From NCBI GenBank assembly GCA_016893485.2, contig JAFEKX020000001.1, forward strand, positions 1-64,000: a stretch of 64,000 nucleotides of DNA. Reading direction: 5' to 3'. Positions 19,540 to 29,167 of the stretch are shown piece after piece; within the stretch, counting starts at the first letter, position 1; every line of letters begins with the position of its first letter. Both the position numbers and the translations under genes were made by a program. The notes below the pieces were generated by a model. It saw nothing but the letters and a program-made list of their open reading frames with translations. It had not been told where the DNA came from and did no database searches. The DNA comes from Streptomyces sp. P3 (GTDB lineage: Bacteria > Actinomycetota > Actinomycetes > Streptomycetales > Streptomycetaceae).

Positions 19540-20329
19540 GTGCCTTCTATCGATGTCCGGGGCTGGAAGGTGCACTATGAGGAGTTCGGCGCGCCCGAAC
19601 TGCCTCCCGTCGTGCTCGTGCACGGCCTGATGGGCGAGGCCTCAACCGTCGCCTCGCTCGCGGCCCGGCTCAGTTCCAACTTTCGCGTCATCGCACCCGA
19701 TGCCCTGGGACACGGCGGTTCGGCCCGCCCGCAGAGCTTCACGCTCGAGGACCAGGGCGCCATGCTCACCGGTCTCGTCGCCGCCCTCGGCTACGAGTCA
19801 GCGGCGATGGTCGGCATGTCGATGGGCTCCTATCTCGTCGCGCAGGCCGCGATCCTCGACTCCCAGCGGGTCTCCCACCTGGTACTCGTCGTCACCAAGG
19901 CGCAGGGCACGACCTCCTCGACCGCGGCCTACGCGGCCCGGATGGGCTACGACCTGAGCGCCCTCGCGCCGGAGGAGGCGATGGCTCTCGTGTCGCAGGC
20001 CCTATGGTCTCCGCACACCTCGCAGGACCGCCGCGAGGAGATCCTCAAAGAGATGGTTGTGTCGGACCCGCTCACCCCCCAAAGAGCAGGCCTCGGTCGA
20101 GCGCTCGCTCGCCGGTTTCGACCTGCGCCCGGCCATGCATACCATCACCGCGCCGACGCTGGTGGTCTCCGGTCTCGATGACGGACTCAACCCGCCCGAG
20201 GCTGGCCGCGAGGTCGCAGACTGCATCCCCGGCGCGCGCTTCGAGGTCTACGAGCACTCCGGGCACATGCTCGCCTACGAGGAAGCAGACCGGCTCACGG
20301 CCGACATCACGGGATTCCTCAGCGCCTAG
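19540..20329 (+). CDS. Alpha/beta hydrolase, one frameshift
   Basis: GTG 19540 follows GGAGGAGAG. The first 185 residues show a typical fold: PPVVLVHGLMGEAST (oxyanion region), VIAPDALGHGGS, and the nucleophile elbow VGMSMGSY with catalytic Ser. The C-terminal part (ASVERSLAGFDL, then HSGHMLAYEE with catalytic His, ending at 20329) is one frame over. Dropping one C from the six-C run near 20077-20082 restores a single 262-residue protein. It is therefore likely an intact enzyme with a sequencing error. The substrate is unknown. Confidence 0.75.
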
Positions 20330-20378
20330 GCCCAATGCCGTGACTCTGCTGGTGATGTTGGGCAGTTCATGCAGATGC

Positions 20379-20523
20379 TCAGCACAAAGTGTGGATGTGT
20401 ATGGCCCGGCGTCGTGTTCTGGGTGCGGTGTCGATCCAGTCGGCGATGCGGGCGACGTTGCAGGCCATCGCGGTGAGGACGTGCTGGACGTGGGTGCGGG
20501 CCAGCCCGCGGTTGAGCTTGTTT
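20379..20523 (-). pseudogene. IS1182-type transposase C-terminal remnant
   Basis: The minus-strand peptide LARTHVQHVLTAMACNVARI, then ADWIDT, is the usual C-terminal end of IS1182-like (DDE) transposases. Only 45 codons remain. Confidence 0.6.
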
Positions 20524-20552
20524 GGCTTTGACGGACACCATCCGTGTGGTCG

Positions 20553-21065
20553 TCAGGCTGCGAGTGCAGTCTCGTATTCAGCGGGACTCGGTAGCTGAGG
20601 CTGCTGTGCGGCCGGTGCAAGTTGTACCAGCCCTCGATGAAGTCGAAGATCGCGGTGCGGGCGGTGGCCCGGCTGGGCCAGACGGTGGTGTCGAGCAACT
20701 CCCGTTTGATGGTGGCGAAGAACAACTCGGCGAGCGCGTTGTCCCAGCACTGCCCGGTGCGGCCGACGGACAGACGGACGCCCAACTCTGTTGCTAGAGA
20801 GACGTATTGCTGACTGGTGTACTGAGAGCCACGATCCGAGTGAAAGACCACGGGCCGGGTGGGACGACGCTCACGGCAGGCGGACTGGAGAGCGTCGGCG
20901 ACCAGCTCGGTCCGCAGGTGGTCGGCTGTGGACCAGCCGACCACGCGGCGGGAGGCGATGTCGATGACGGTGGCCAGATAGAGCCAGCCTTCCTTGGTCG
21001 GGATATAGGTGTTGTCGCCGCACCATCGGGGGTCGAGGCCGTCCGGGTTGGGGGCGGCCGGGATC
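20553..21065 (-). pseudogene. IS3-family OrfB (integrase-core) fragment
   Basis: The minus strand carries the rve catalytic core of IS3 OrfB: WCGDNTYIPTKEGWLYLATV with the first Asp, VVFHSDRGSQYTS with the second Asp, and DNALAELFFATIKREL with the Glu. The N-terminal third is missing, and near the C-terminus a one-base shift separates NLHRPHSSLSY from RSPAEYETALAA. It is incomplete, and I see no OrfA or terminal repeats, so it is not mobile alone. Confidence 0.85.
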
Positions 21066-21068
21066 CGG

Positions 21069-21465
21069 CATCACGGTGCAGGTCGTAGAACTTGCGCAGC
21101 ACCGGCTCGCTGTGGGCGACGGTCGACGGCGCATAGCCGAGCCCAGGGCTCGTCTTCCCGGTCACAGGGTTCGGGGCGCCGACGGTGCGGGCCAGCCGCC
21201 GCTTGGCCGCGGTTGCTCGCGGCTTGACCGTCAGCTGGATCCAGCAGCTGAAACCCCGAGCGTCCACGCATGTCGCTCAATCCCACGGCACTTCGACCGC
21301 GTGAAGGAATCGCCACCAGCGCAGCAGGTCCATGCCGTAGGAGCGGACGGTCGCCGCCGCCTTCCCGGCTGCGAGCAGTTCCTGGAAGAACACCGCGACT
21401 GGCGCCACGACAGCGCCGTCAGCGTCGACGAGCCGGTAGGGCTCGCACCGGTCGCCGGTCTCCAC
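21069..21465 (-). pseudogene. Tyrosine integrase N-terminal fragment
   Basis: Minus-strand reading gives YRLVDADGAVVAPV, then KAAATVRSYGMDLLRWWRFL, a stop codon after EVPWD where related integrases have Arg, and then YAPSTVAHSEPVLRKFYD. This is the SAM-like core-binding domain of a Streptomyces site-specific integrase. The catalytic domain is absent here; the IS3 fragment takes over at about 21065. Confidence 0.7.
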
Positions 21466-21614
21466 CAGCCACCCCGCCGAGGAACGGCCAACCTCGACAG
21501 AACCCGCTCGGGCACACGATGTTCATCACGACCGCAGACCGTACTGGGCCGCAACCTCACCTGTGCCCTGCACTGCACACTCGACCTGGTTCGTCCAGTC
21601 AACGGGGCCTCAGA

Positions 21615-21835
21615 TGTCCCATGCTGAGGGTCTCGCCGCGCCAGCGGGGACGGCTCATCGAGATCATTCGCAACCTCAACGACCGCATCGACGAGGCCCG
21701 CATCAATTGCTGGCTCGGCGAAGTCCAGGGCATCTAGGTCAGCCTGAGCAAGGCCAAGGAGAAACTCGTCGGCCTCGACCGCAGTCCGGAACGTGACCGC
21801 ACCGCGGCCAGAACGGTCCCACCAACCTCGGCATG
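21615..21835 (+). pseudogene. Tyrosine integrase C-terminal fragment
   Basis: The plus strand gives CPMLRVSPRQRGRLIEIIRN, then DEARINCWLGEVQG, a TAG stop, then VSLSKAKEKLVGLDRS. This is the coiled C-terminal tail of the same type of integrase as the N-terminal piece on the opposite strand just to the left, so the two halves now face away from each other. Rearrangement or inversion is implied. Confidence 0.7.
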
Positions 21836-21920
21836 CCCGTGACTACTAGACCGAGCTCCTATCCGAGGCGCGGATGAAAACGGCTGGTCGGTTCCCTCAC
21901 GGGTGGGAGATGCTGCCTGA

Positions 21921-22202
21921 ATGATCGATCGTGAATTCGCCCTCCGGCTGGTGGAGGCGCAGCTGGAGCGTGAGTCTCCGGGGCAGCTGCTGGTGGCCCA
22001 TGTTGAAGAACACGAGCTCGCGTGGATCGTCTCCTACCAGTCTGCGGAGTATGTGCGGACGGGCGACCCTTCCCATCTGCTGGTGGGTAACGGCCCGTTT
22101 CTCGTCGATCGTATGGATGGCGGGCTGCACTCGATCGGGGTGGTGTCAGCGGTCACCCGCGCCTGGGAATCTGACTACCGGACCCGCATCCGGGGGTGGT
22201 GA
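21921..22202 (+). CDS. YrhB-like (Imm35-type) protein
   Basis: ATG 21921 gives 93 residues. The pattern of an N-terminal helix (FALRLVEAQLE), a beta strand with W (LAWIVSYQSAEYVRTGD), then LLVGNGPFLVDRMDGGLHSI matches YrhB / Imm35 domain proteins, which are common cytosolic immunity or chaperone-like proteins in Streptomyces. The stop overlaps the next gene. It lies just after an integrase relic, so it may be cargo of a former element. Confidence 0.7.
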   Translation: MIDREFALRLVEAQLERESPGQLLVAHVEEHELAWIVSYQSAEYVRTGDPSHLLVGNGPFLVDRMDGGLHSIGVVSAVTRAWESDYRTRIRGW

Positions 22203-22459
22203 CGCGGACGGCAGTCGACGACCTGAACGACGAGCTACGCCAGACGACAGTAGCTCGCGGGCGGATCTTCGCTATGCACATGCTGCGACAGAAGGTTCCG
22301 GCGCTTGGTCACGCGGAGGTCATTGCATACGTCAATGCCCTGCAAAGCGGCTCAGCACCGGCCCATCTCGTGGCAATCGCCACCAAAACCCTCGTCCCAG
22401 AGCCGGACCCCGTCCTCAGCGTCCACACCATCCAAGCAGGGCAACACAGCACCGGCTGA
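22196..22459 (+). CDS. 87-residue hypothetical protein overlapping the YrhB-like gene
   Basis: GTG 22196 (or the adjacent GTG 22199) overlaps the upstream stop at 22202, so the two genes are translationally coupled. The protein (VVTRTAVDDLNDELRQTTV ...) is helical and neutral, with no signal peptide. No family is recognised. Because of the coupling it may act with the YrhB-like protein, perhaps as a chaperone or toxin-antitoxin style pair, but there is no direct sequence evidence. Confidence 0.5.
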   Translation: MVTRTAVDDLNDELRQTTVARGRIFAMHMLRQKVPALGHAEVIAYVNALQSGSAPAHLVAIATKTLVPEPDPVLSVHTIQAGQHSTG

Positions 22460-22461
22460 GC

Positions 22462-22988
22462 TCAAGCCGCCAGCCAGCAGTCCGGATAATCGTCGCCCAG
22501 CGCCTTGTACGCGGCGTCCGGACGGCGCAGCAGACCGGTGGTCACCTCCGCGGCGACGCTCTCGTCCCGGGTCAGCTCCTCGACGACCCTCACCTGTCGG
22601 CCTTCGCGACGACCGCGGGACGGCACAGAATGTCCGGGGCGATGGCGGCGACGACCTCGTCCTCGCGGGACAGCTCCGCAACCGTCCTCACCTTGTCCTC
22701 GGGACTGACCTGCGCGACCACGGCGGGACGGCGCAGCAGGTCCCCGGTCACCGTCGCCGCGACCTCCTCGTCCTTCGCGAGCGTGTGGATCGCGCTGACC
22801 TTCTCCTGCGGGGTGACCGGCTTGACGACCTGACGGCCCGCGCGCCGGTTCGCCTCGTCCGGCGTCCACCGCGACTTCCCCGCAGGCGGGGTCGCGATCG
22901 CCTCGAACCGCTCCTCCTCGTCCGCGATCCCCGCCAGAATCCGGTGGACCGTGAACGACTCTCCAACGACCCTGCGCTCCTCCGGCCA
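22462..22988 (-). pseudogene. DUF6192-like protein, C-terminal fragment
   Basis: Minus-strand reading gives FTVHRILAGIADEEERFEAI, KVSAIHTLAKDEEVAATVTG and repeated 'RRPAVVAQV' type units, ending DDYPDCWLAA at 22462. This resembles the middle part of Streptomyces DUF6192 proteins. A one-base loss near 22608 (after VVAKADR) shifts the frame. The gene is cut at about 22988, where a Ku fragment in the opposite orientation begins. Confidence 0.6.
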
Positions 22989-23643
22989 CCGGGACCGCGA
23001 AAGCGATCGAGATCGAGGCCTTCGTGCCGCTGGAGTCGATCGACGCGATCCAGCTCGCCGAGGGCTACTACCTGCAGCCCGACGGGCAGGTCGCGGCCAA
23101 GCCGTACAAGCGGCTGCGCCTGGCGCTGGAGCGCTCGTCGAAGGTGGCCATCGCCGAGTACGCCTCGTCCGGCCGGGAGCGCCTTGGACTGCTGCGGGTG
23201 CGCGGCGAGGCGATCGTACTGCACGCGATGCGCCGGCCCTACGAGATCCGCGACCCGTCCGAGTTGGCGCCGGCAGCGACCGAAGTCACCGATGAGGAGA
23301 TCTCCGAGGCGGAGCACCTGATCGACAGGATGACCCGCGCCTACGTCGAGGGCCCTGACTTCACCGACCGCTACACGGACGCGATCGCCAAGGTCATCGA
23401 GGCGAAGCGGGAGAGCCGTCCACTGCCCGCGGCGCCCGAACCGGCCGCCGCACCGGCCCGGGTCGTCGACCTGATGGCGGCCTTGCAGGAATCCGTTCGC
23501 AAGACTCAGGCGGCGCGGAGTGAGGACGCCCCAGCGTCCACGAGATGCCGGCCGGGTCCTCGAAGAGGGCCTCGGGCAAGAGGACCGCGAAGAAGCCGCC
23601 CGCCAAGAAGGCTGCATCGAGGAACCCGAGGCGCAGCGCGTAG
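22985..23643 (+). pseudogene. Ku DNA-end-binding protein, 3' fragment
   Basis: The plus-strand peptide FVPLESIDAIQLAEGYYLQP, then GLLRVRGEAIVLHAMRRP and VVDLMAALQESVRKTQ, is the C-terminal half of bacterial Ku, the NHEJ end-bridging protein that works with LigD. The N-terminal beta-barrel is missing. After a one-base shift near 23530 the lysine/arginine-rich tail (KRTAKKPPAKKAASRN) continues to a TAG at 23643. It cannot make a functional Ku. Confidence 0.8.
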
Positions 23644-23698
23644 CGCGTACCCCGGCACGGCGCTGTGTCGGTGGCTGTCCTGCCGTCCCGAGTCGGCC

Positions 23699-24431
23699 TC
23701 ACCACTTCACAGGTCCGTTAGCGTCGATGAAGGTTCCCGTCGCGTCAGCGGTACTGAGGGCCGCGGCCTGAGCGATGACCTCGGCAGCCTCCTCGGGGTG
23801 ACGGGTGCCTGCTCTTTGTTGCCAGGCGCAAGTTCAGTCTGTACCCATCCGGGACACACGGAGGTCACCTTGATGGAGGTGTCGGCGAGCGCCTTGGACA
23901 GCACGATCGTGATCGCGTTGAGGGCAGCCTTGGAGGACTGGTAGGCCGGTACGACCATGGAGTACCACGGAGAGTTCGGGTCGGTCTGATGAGCAAGCGA
24001 GCCCACCGTGCTGGAAACGTTCACGATCCGTCCCGCCGGGCTCTTGCGAATCAGCGGCAGGAACGCCTCCACGACGGCGACCGGGCCCAGAACGTTCGTG
24101 GCGTAGGTCTGCTCAAACATCGCCAAGTCGAGGACCTCCTTCACATCGGCGTTGGTCGCCTCCGGCAGGATTCCCGCGTTGTTGACGAGCACGTCGAGAT
24201 GCCCCAAGCGCTCGGAGACCTCAGCCGCGGCCGCACGCACCGACGCCGGGTCGGTGACATCCATCGTGAGGCTGCTCACCGAGAACCCCTCACGAGACAG
24301 CCGATCCGCTGCCTCCGCCCCGACGTCGGACTTCCGAGCGGCAACGATCACGTGGCCGCATTCACGTGCGAGCCGCCGAGCAACTGCCAAACCGATCCCC
24401 GGTTGGCACCGGTGACGAGCGCGATCTTCAC
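23699..24431 (-). CDS. SDR-family oxidoreductase, two homopolymer frameshifts
   Basis: The rebuilt start is GTG 24431 behind GAGAGGG: VKIALVTGANRGIGLAVAR, with the Rossmann TGxxxGIG motif. The body shows DVLVNNAGILPEA, the Ser of NVSSTVGS and the catalytic YQSSK (Tyr-Lys). The tail ALSTADATGTFIDANG ends at 23699. A G is missing from the GGGG run near 24397 and a C from the run near 23797; both lie in homopolymers, so the gene is probably intact in the cell. It resembles NADPH-dependent carbonyl reductases. Confidence 0.8.
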
Positions 24432-24590
24432 AGTCAGGCCCTCTCATGCTGGCTTCGCGACCGTCGCGTTGAGCGGCCGCACCCAGCAAGCACATCAACC
24501 GGCCACGGCGAATGCTGGCGGCAATCAGACGCCGCGATCGAACCTGTCTGCAGAGCGAGCCGTACCTGCTCAGTAGCCTGCGCTACACCA

Positions 24591-24995
24591 TCATCTGTGA
24601 AGAGCCGACAAACGCAACGTGCCGCGGGGCGGATCAGGGGGCGATGAGTTCCCGAGCGGGGGAGCGGGTATCGCGCGGGGCGCGAAGAGCGCGTCGAGAT
24701 CGGTCAGGCGCAGCAGGCGGGCCACGCAGGGTGAGAGGGCGGAGATCACCAGGTGGTGCGGCCCCCCGCGGGAGCGGGCGTGCAGGAGGGCGTTGACCAG
24801 GGACGCGTCGGCGAACAGGACGCCGGACAGGTCCAGAACGACGACCTGGCCTCGGCGGGGATCGACAGCGTTCAGGGCGCGGCACAAAGCTGCGACGGTT
24901 TCGACGTCAATGTCTCCACTGACGGTGAGGGTCCAGGCGTGGTCGCTGCGTCGGGTCACCAGGCGGAAGGAATGGTCAAGGGCGGTGGCGTGCAC
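24591..24995 (-). CDS. STAS-domain anti-sigma factor antagonist
   Basis: GTG 24995 follows AGAGG; an upstream start at 25076 is possible. The 134 residues form a STAS fold: LTVSGDIDVETVAALCRAL, then VVVLDLSGVLFADASLVNAL, in which the Ser of DAS is the phospho-site. Such proteins are released by SpoIIE-type phosphatases. A phosphatase gene of that type lies about 0.9 kb away (25884-27056), so this may be its substrate. Confidence 0.75.
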   Translation of the reverse strand: MHATALDHSFRLVTRRSDHAWTLTVSGDIDVETVAALCRALNAVDPRRGQVVVLDLSGVLFADASLVNALLHARSRGGPHHLVISALSPCVARLLRLTDLDALFAPRAIPAPPLGNSSPPDPPRGTLRLSALHR

Positions 24996-25272
24996 GGGCG
25001 GACCTCTCGTGACGGGGGCACCGGCGGTCGGCCTGCAACGCCGTATCGGTGAGCTGCCCCGTGGCGCCGCGGACACGAGGATGCCTCTCGGGGTCCCGTG
25101 CGCCAGGTGGTGGTCGCAAGCGCGGCCACCACCGTCACGCTAGCCCTATAGTTTCCTCATGGCAACAATCATCGTGGGGCCCGTATCGCCTGCCCCAGCG
25201 CCGGGGTACGGTCCTGCGATCTCCCGCGAAACGGCCCCGGCCAGCGCGAAGGGACGCCGGATGCGAGGACGG

Positions 25273-25773
25273 CTAAGCGGTCTCCGTCACAGCATCGTGG
25301 TGACCGGCGTCATAGCTGGCGCGGGAGCGCGCAGCATCCTGAAAAGCTTCCAGCCCGTCGGACAGGGCGGCCAGCTGCGCCGGCGTCATCATCTCCAACA
25401 CGTCCGCGACCTCCCGATGCCGCGCTGCGCGTATCTCCGCCAGCGTGCTGCGTCCGCGGGCGGTCAGGCGCAGCTCCACCTCGCGGCCGCTGAGGAGGCT
25501 GGGGGTGCGCTCGACCAGGGCTGCGGCTTCCAGCCGGTCACACAGTCGGCTCACCGCCGAGGGACGGGAGCCGAGCGCGTCGCTCAAGGACCGCAGGTTA
25601 AGTCCTTCATGCGCTTCGAGTACCGTCAGCGCACGCAGCTGCGAAGGAGGCAGTGAACCCAGCAGCGCGCCGTCCTGCCCGCGCCCCCAGAGCACTTCCA
25701 GCAATTCCGCCACCGTTCCGGCGGCATGAGCCGCCCGCGCGACACCGGAGGACTGCGAAGGCGAGAACATCAT
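25273..25773 (-). CDS. MarR-family transcriptional regulator
   Basis: The 166-residue protein has a winged helix-turn-helix: LPPSQLRALTVLEAHEGL, then LSDALGSRPSAVSRLCDRLE (recognition helix) and the wing RTPSLLSGREVELRLTARG. It is transcribed divergently from the SpoIIE-phosphatase gene, 110 bases apart, and so may control it. It is intact. The ligand is unknown. Confidence 0.85.
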   Translation of the reverse strand: MMFSPSQSSGVARAAHAAGTVAELLEVLWGRGQDGALLGSLPPSQLRALTVLEAHEGLNLRSLSDALGSRPSAVSRLCDRLEAAALVERTPSLLSGREVELRLTARGRSTLAEIRAARHREVADVLEMMTPAQLAALSDGLEAFQDAARSRASYDAGHHDAVTETA

Positions 25774-25883
25774 TCCACTGTGTCATCCGGTGCGGCTGTT
25801 TTCCATCCCGTGCTCTCCACGACTGCCCCCTGCGTTCCCGCCCAATCCCCGTGCCACGCTGCCGAGAGAAGCCTGATCCGTCC

Positions 25884-27056
25884 ATGTCGAATTTCCTGTC
25901 CGTCGAACGCACTCTGCGCACCGCAGCCCCGCACGCCCTGCTGGACGCGGTGCGCTCCGCGCTCGCCGCGCACTACGGTGCCCACGCGGTGGACCTGTTG
26001 ATGGCCGACTACAGCCAGAGGGTGCTGCAACCGGTCACCGCCCTGCCGCACACCGCCGCCGCGGTCTCGGCCCACTCCAGCGCCCAGGGCCGGGCCTTCG
26101 GAAGCCAGGAACCGCAGGAAGAGCGCCATCCGGCGGATGACATGATCGATCTTCACCTTCCGGTCACTGTGCGCGGCGACCGGCTGGGCGTCCTGAGCGT
26201 CCAGCTGCCCCCGGCCGACTGCACGCCGGTCGCCGTGCGCGACCTCCTCGACATCGCCGGCGTCCTCGGCCACGAGATTCTGGTCGCCGAGCGCGACACC
26301 GACGTCTACCTGCAAGCCCGGCGCGTCAACCGCCTGACCTTGGCCGCGGAGATGCAGTGGCAACTGCTGCCGGCCCGCTCCTGCGCCCGCACCGAATACT
26401 CCATCGGCGCCCAACTGGAGCCCGCCTACGCCATCCACGGCGACAACTTCGACTGGGCCAGCACCGCCCAATCCCTCATCCTGACCATCACCAACGGCAT
26501 GGGCGAAGGCATCGAGGCCTCCCTGCTGACCAACCTCGCCGTCAACGCCCTGCGCAACGCCCGCCGCGCCGGCATCGACATCGCCGACCAGGCCGCCCTC
26601 GCCGACCAAGCCCTCTACGCCGAGTACGGCGGCAACGCGCACGTATCCACCCTGTTGCTCTGCTTCGACCTGGCCACCGGGCAAGTCCAGGTCGTCGACG
26701 CCGGCTCACCTCAGCTGTGGCGCCAACGCGACAAGACCGTCGAACGCGTTACCTTCGAGGCCCAGCTGCCGCTAGGAATGTTCGACCAGACCGACTACAT
26801 CCTCCAGGAATTCCAGGTCCTGCCCGGCGACCGCCTGATCTTCGTCAGCGACGGCGTCTACGCCGCTTCCTCCCCAGACGGCGAAGCCTACGAGGAGCAG
26901 GCGCTGTCCCGGGCCATCACCGCCGCCGGACTCCTGGCCTCCGCCGACGTCCCCGGTGCGGTCCTGCGCGAACTGGCCGCCTACCGCGACGCGGACGCCG
27001 ACGACGACGCCCTCGTGGTCTGCCTCGACTGGCACGGCCGCACCAACCCCACCTGA
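25884..27056 (+). CDS. PP2C (SpoIIE-type) serine phosphatase
   Basis: ATG 25884 (MSNFLSVERTLRTAAPHAL) gives 390 residues. The N-terminal third is a sensor-like region (VRGDRLGVLSVQLP), followed by a PP2C/SpoIIE domain: LTLAAEMQWQLLPARS, the metal-site stretch YAIHGDNFDWA, NGMGEGIEASLL, and GDRLIFVSDGVYAA with the final Asp residues DADADDDALVV. These enzymes dephosphorylate STAS antagonists in stress and development signalling. It is intact and faces the MarR gene. Confidence 0.85.
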   Translation: MSNFLSVERTLRTAAPHALLDAVRSALAAHYGAHAVDLLMADYSQRVLQPVTALPHTAAAVSAHSSAQGRAFGSQEPQEERHPADDMIDLHLPVTVRGDRLGVLSVQLPPADCTPVAVRDLLDIAGVLGHEILVAERDTDVYLQARRVNRLTLAAEMQWQLLPARSCARTEYSIGAQLEPAYAIHGDNFDWASTAQSLILTITNGMGEGIEASLLTNLAVNALRNARRAGIDIADQAALADQALYAEYGGNAHVSTLLLCFDLATGQVQVVDAGSPQLWRQRDKTVERVTFEAQLPLGMFDQTDYILQEFQVLPGDRLIFVSDGVYAASSPDGEAYEEQALSRAITAAGLLASADVPGAVLRELAAYRDADADDDALVVCLDWHGRTNPT

Positions 27057-27544
27057 AACTCCCAGTGCCCGTCCCGGGCGCCAGCGCAGGCACAACTTGA
27101 AGCCCGCACCGCCGGTCGGGCTGGCCGGCGGCAGGGCGCTGTCGCCGCTGTCCTGGACCAGGTGAATCCGTACGGCCGGATTCGAGCTGGACATGAGCAG
27201 CCACCTCGACCTGGACCTGTCCATCCGGGCGACGGTGCCCGGTCTGCGCACTCCGCGGGGAGAGGCCGCCATAGCACCGTTACGACGCCCGGGCTGACCG
27301 GATCCCGGGCGTCATGCCGAGGTAGGGAGGCGTTCAAGGCGGCCGGCCTCGACCGGTACCTCGGCACTGACGGGATCGTCCCGGCGGGCGGAGCCCCTTC
27401 GACCCGCTCGACCGTGGGCGGTGTCCACCGCCCACGACTGGATCGAGAACAGGGACACAGCAGGGAAGTGACGCCCGAGCCGCCACCCGTGAATCAGGAA
27501 CTCGCCGCGGGGGTGTCGGTCTGGTCTTCGAGAGGGAAACTCTG
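27057..27544. other. Stretch between phosphatase and HNH fragment
   Basis: I find no supported gene. Short in-frame peptides (for example DLSIRATVPGLRTPRGEAA) may be remnants of a decayed gene, but I cannot identify it. Confidence 0.3.
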
Positions 27545-27830
27545 ATGCGCCCCCGCCCGTACGGCATACGCCGCGACCGCCGTCCTGTCCGTCCTCACCG
27601 TCCTGCTCTCCCCGAGCGCCGCCCACGCGGCCGCACCCACGCCAGCGCGTGCCGCCGCTCATGGTGACACCGTGCCCCTGCCCGTGCGTGACGCACTGGC
27701 CGCACTGCCCGTCCGGGGCGAAAGCCGCACTGGGTACGAACGCTCGAAGTTCCGTCACTGGACCGACGCCGACCGCGATGGCTGCAACACCCGGGCAGAG
27801 GTACTTTTCGGCAGGGGTGTCGCGACGACC
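27545..27830 (+). pseudogene. Secreted HNH endonuclease, N-terminal fragment
   Basis: A signal peptide (AVLSVLTVLLSPSAAHAAA) is followed by VPLPVRDALAALPV and KFRHWTDADRDGCNTRAEVL, the N-terminal part of exported Streptomyces HNH nucleases. After that the sequence no longer matches, and the HNH core is missing. The start codon (ATG 27545) is in a different frame from the body, so there is a frameshift early too. Confidence 0.65.
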
Positions 27831-28008
27831 ACCAGAACGGCAGACTGCGAGGCCCATGACGAGGTCAGCGGGCTCGCGTGTCATTCGGCAGCGAGTTCAA
27901 CGCCGCCGAGGCGCACCGGTCTCCGCGATCATCTCGACCGCTGCCGCGAACTCCGCAGAGAACGCCCAACCCGCGTCATCTGCCAGGACCAGGTAGCGGT
28001 TTCTCCGA

Positions 28009-28773
28009 TCACGCGAGCAGGCTAGGCAGAGCCTCAGCCTCGAACCACGAATAGACGTGCCGCTGCAGGCTCGGCCCGAACGTCACCCGCGCCACGCCCA
28101 GACTGGCCAGTTCTGCCAGTGCCACCGGCGAATGTACGCCGCGCGCGACATTGACAGGTCCATCGATCGCCTGCACGAGCTTCTCGATGGTCGTCGGATC
28201 ACCCGTCCCCAGCGGGTAGACGCAGTCGGCGCCGGCATCCAGGTAGCGGTTTCCGCGCTCGACGGAGGCGGCGAGCTGCTCCGCAGGAGTTCCGACGCGA
28301 CGCAGGAAGGCGTCGGTCCGAGCATTGATCACCAAGTCCAGTTCGGCAGCGACGGCGGCCCCCGCACGCCGCGGAGGAACTCGACCTGCTCCGAGATCTC
28401 GACGAGGACGCCAGTGGCCGGGTCCGAGTCCTCGAGGTTGAGACCGACCGCTCCAGTGGCTGCGAGTCGCTCGACCAGTTCCTCCGGCGGAAGGCGGTAG
28501 CCGCGTTCGAAGTCGACGGTCACGGGCACACTCACTGCTCGGACCATTGCGTTTGCCGTCGCCAACATTGCCTCGACGGGGGCTGCCTCTCCGTCCTCCC
28601 AGCCGAGGCAGGCCGATACGGCAGCACTGCTTGTTGCCACGGCGGGGGAAACCGGCCCGCTCGATGATCTTGGCCGACGCGGCGTCCCACCCGTTGGGGG
28701 CCACCAGGGGCCGCCCGGGCACGTGCAGCGCCCTGAACGTCTCGGCCTTGTTCCCGCGCGCTTCCGCGTTCAT
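28009..28773 (-). CDS. Isocitrate lyase/PEP mutase-family enzyme, two frameshifts
   Basis: ATG 28773 follows GGGAG. Three frame segments join to one protein: KAETFRALHVPGRPLVAPN and WDAASAKIIERAGFP; then LGWEDGEAAPVEAMLATANA with VTVDFERGYRLP (metal and substrate loop) and VGLNLEDSD; then LVINARTDAFLR and NVARGVHSPVALAELASLGV. The breaks fall in a C5 run at about 28648 and a G5 run at about 28362. The enzyme family cleaves or forms C-C or C-P bonds of 2-oxo acid substrates; the exact reaction is not evident. Confidence 0.75.
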   Translation of the reverse strand: MNAEARGNKAETFRALHVPGRPLVAPNGWDAASAKIIERAGFPRRGNKQCCRIGLPRLGGRRGSPRRGNVGDGKRNGPSSECARDRRLRTRLPPSAGGTGRATRSHWSGRSQPRGLGPGHWRPRRDLGAGRVPPRRAGAAVAAELDLVINARTDAFLRRVGTPAEQLAASVERGNRYLDAGADCVYPLGTGDPTTIEKLVQAIDGPVNVARGVHSPVALAELASLGVARVTFGPSLQRHVYSWFEAEALPSLLA

Positions 28774-29167
28774 GACGTACTCCCAGACTCCGTGGTGCTT
28801 GTGCACCTGCCAGCGTTCCCCTGTCCGTGAGACGTGACCGACAGCTTGGACTCATCGGTGCAGGCTGAGCGATGAGCTCGCGCCGCCGTCACGTGCCGGT
28901 ACAAACTCAAAGGCGACCACGCCACCCACACCGGTCCCCCTGCGATGCCGCGTGCCCAGACGTTGAGAGTCTGTCGTGCGTGGACAGGGCCGCGTAGACG
29001 TCGTCGGGCGACGGCGACCTGACTCCGATGCGGTGCAGGATGTGCGCCGTTGCTGTGGCCTCTGCTCAAGTACGCCGGGGTGCGCGGTTCCTCGTGTCGC
29101 TGGAGGCGACGGGCTGCCTGAGGCATGAACACCGATGAGTCAGGAGGCCGGGAAGCGTCATACAGAC
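28774..29167. other. Intergenic stretch between divergent genes
   Basis: It separates the minus-strand PEP mutase-like gene and the plus-strand sigma factor gene. No further gene or repeat is recognised; it should hold both promoters. Confidence 0.35.
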
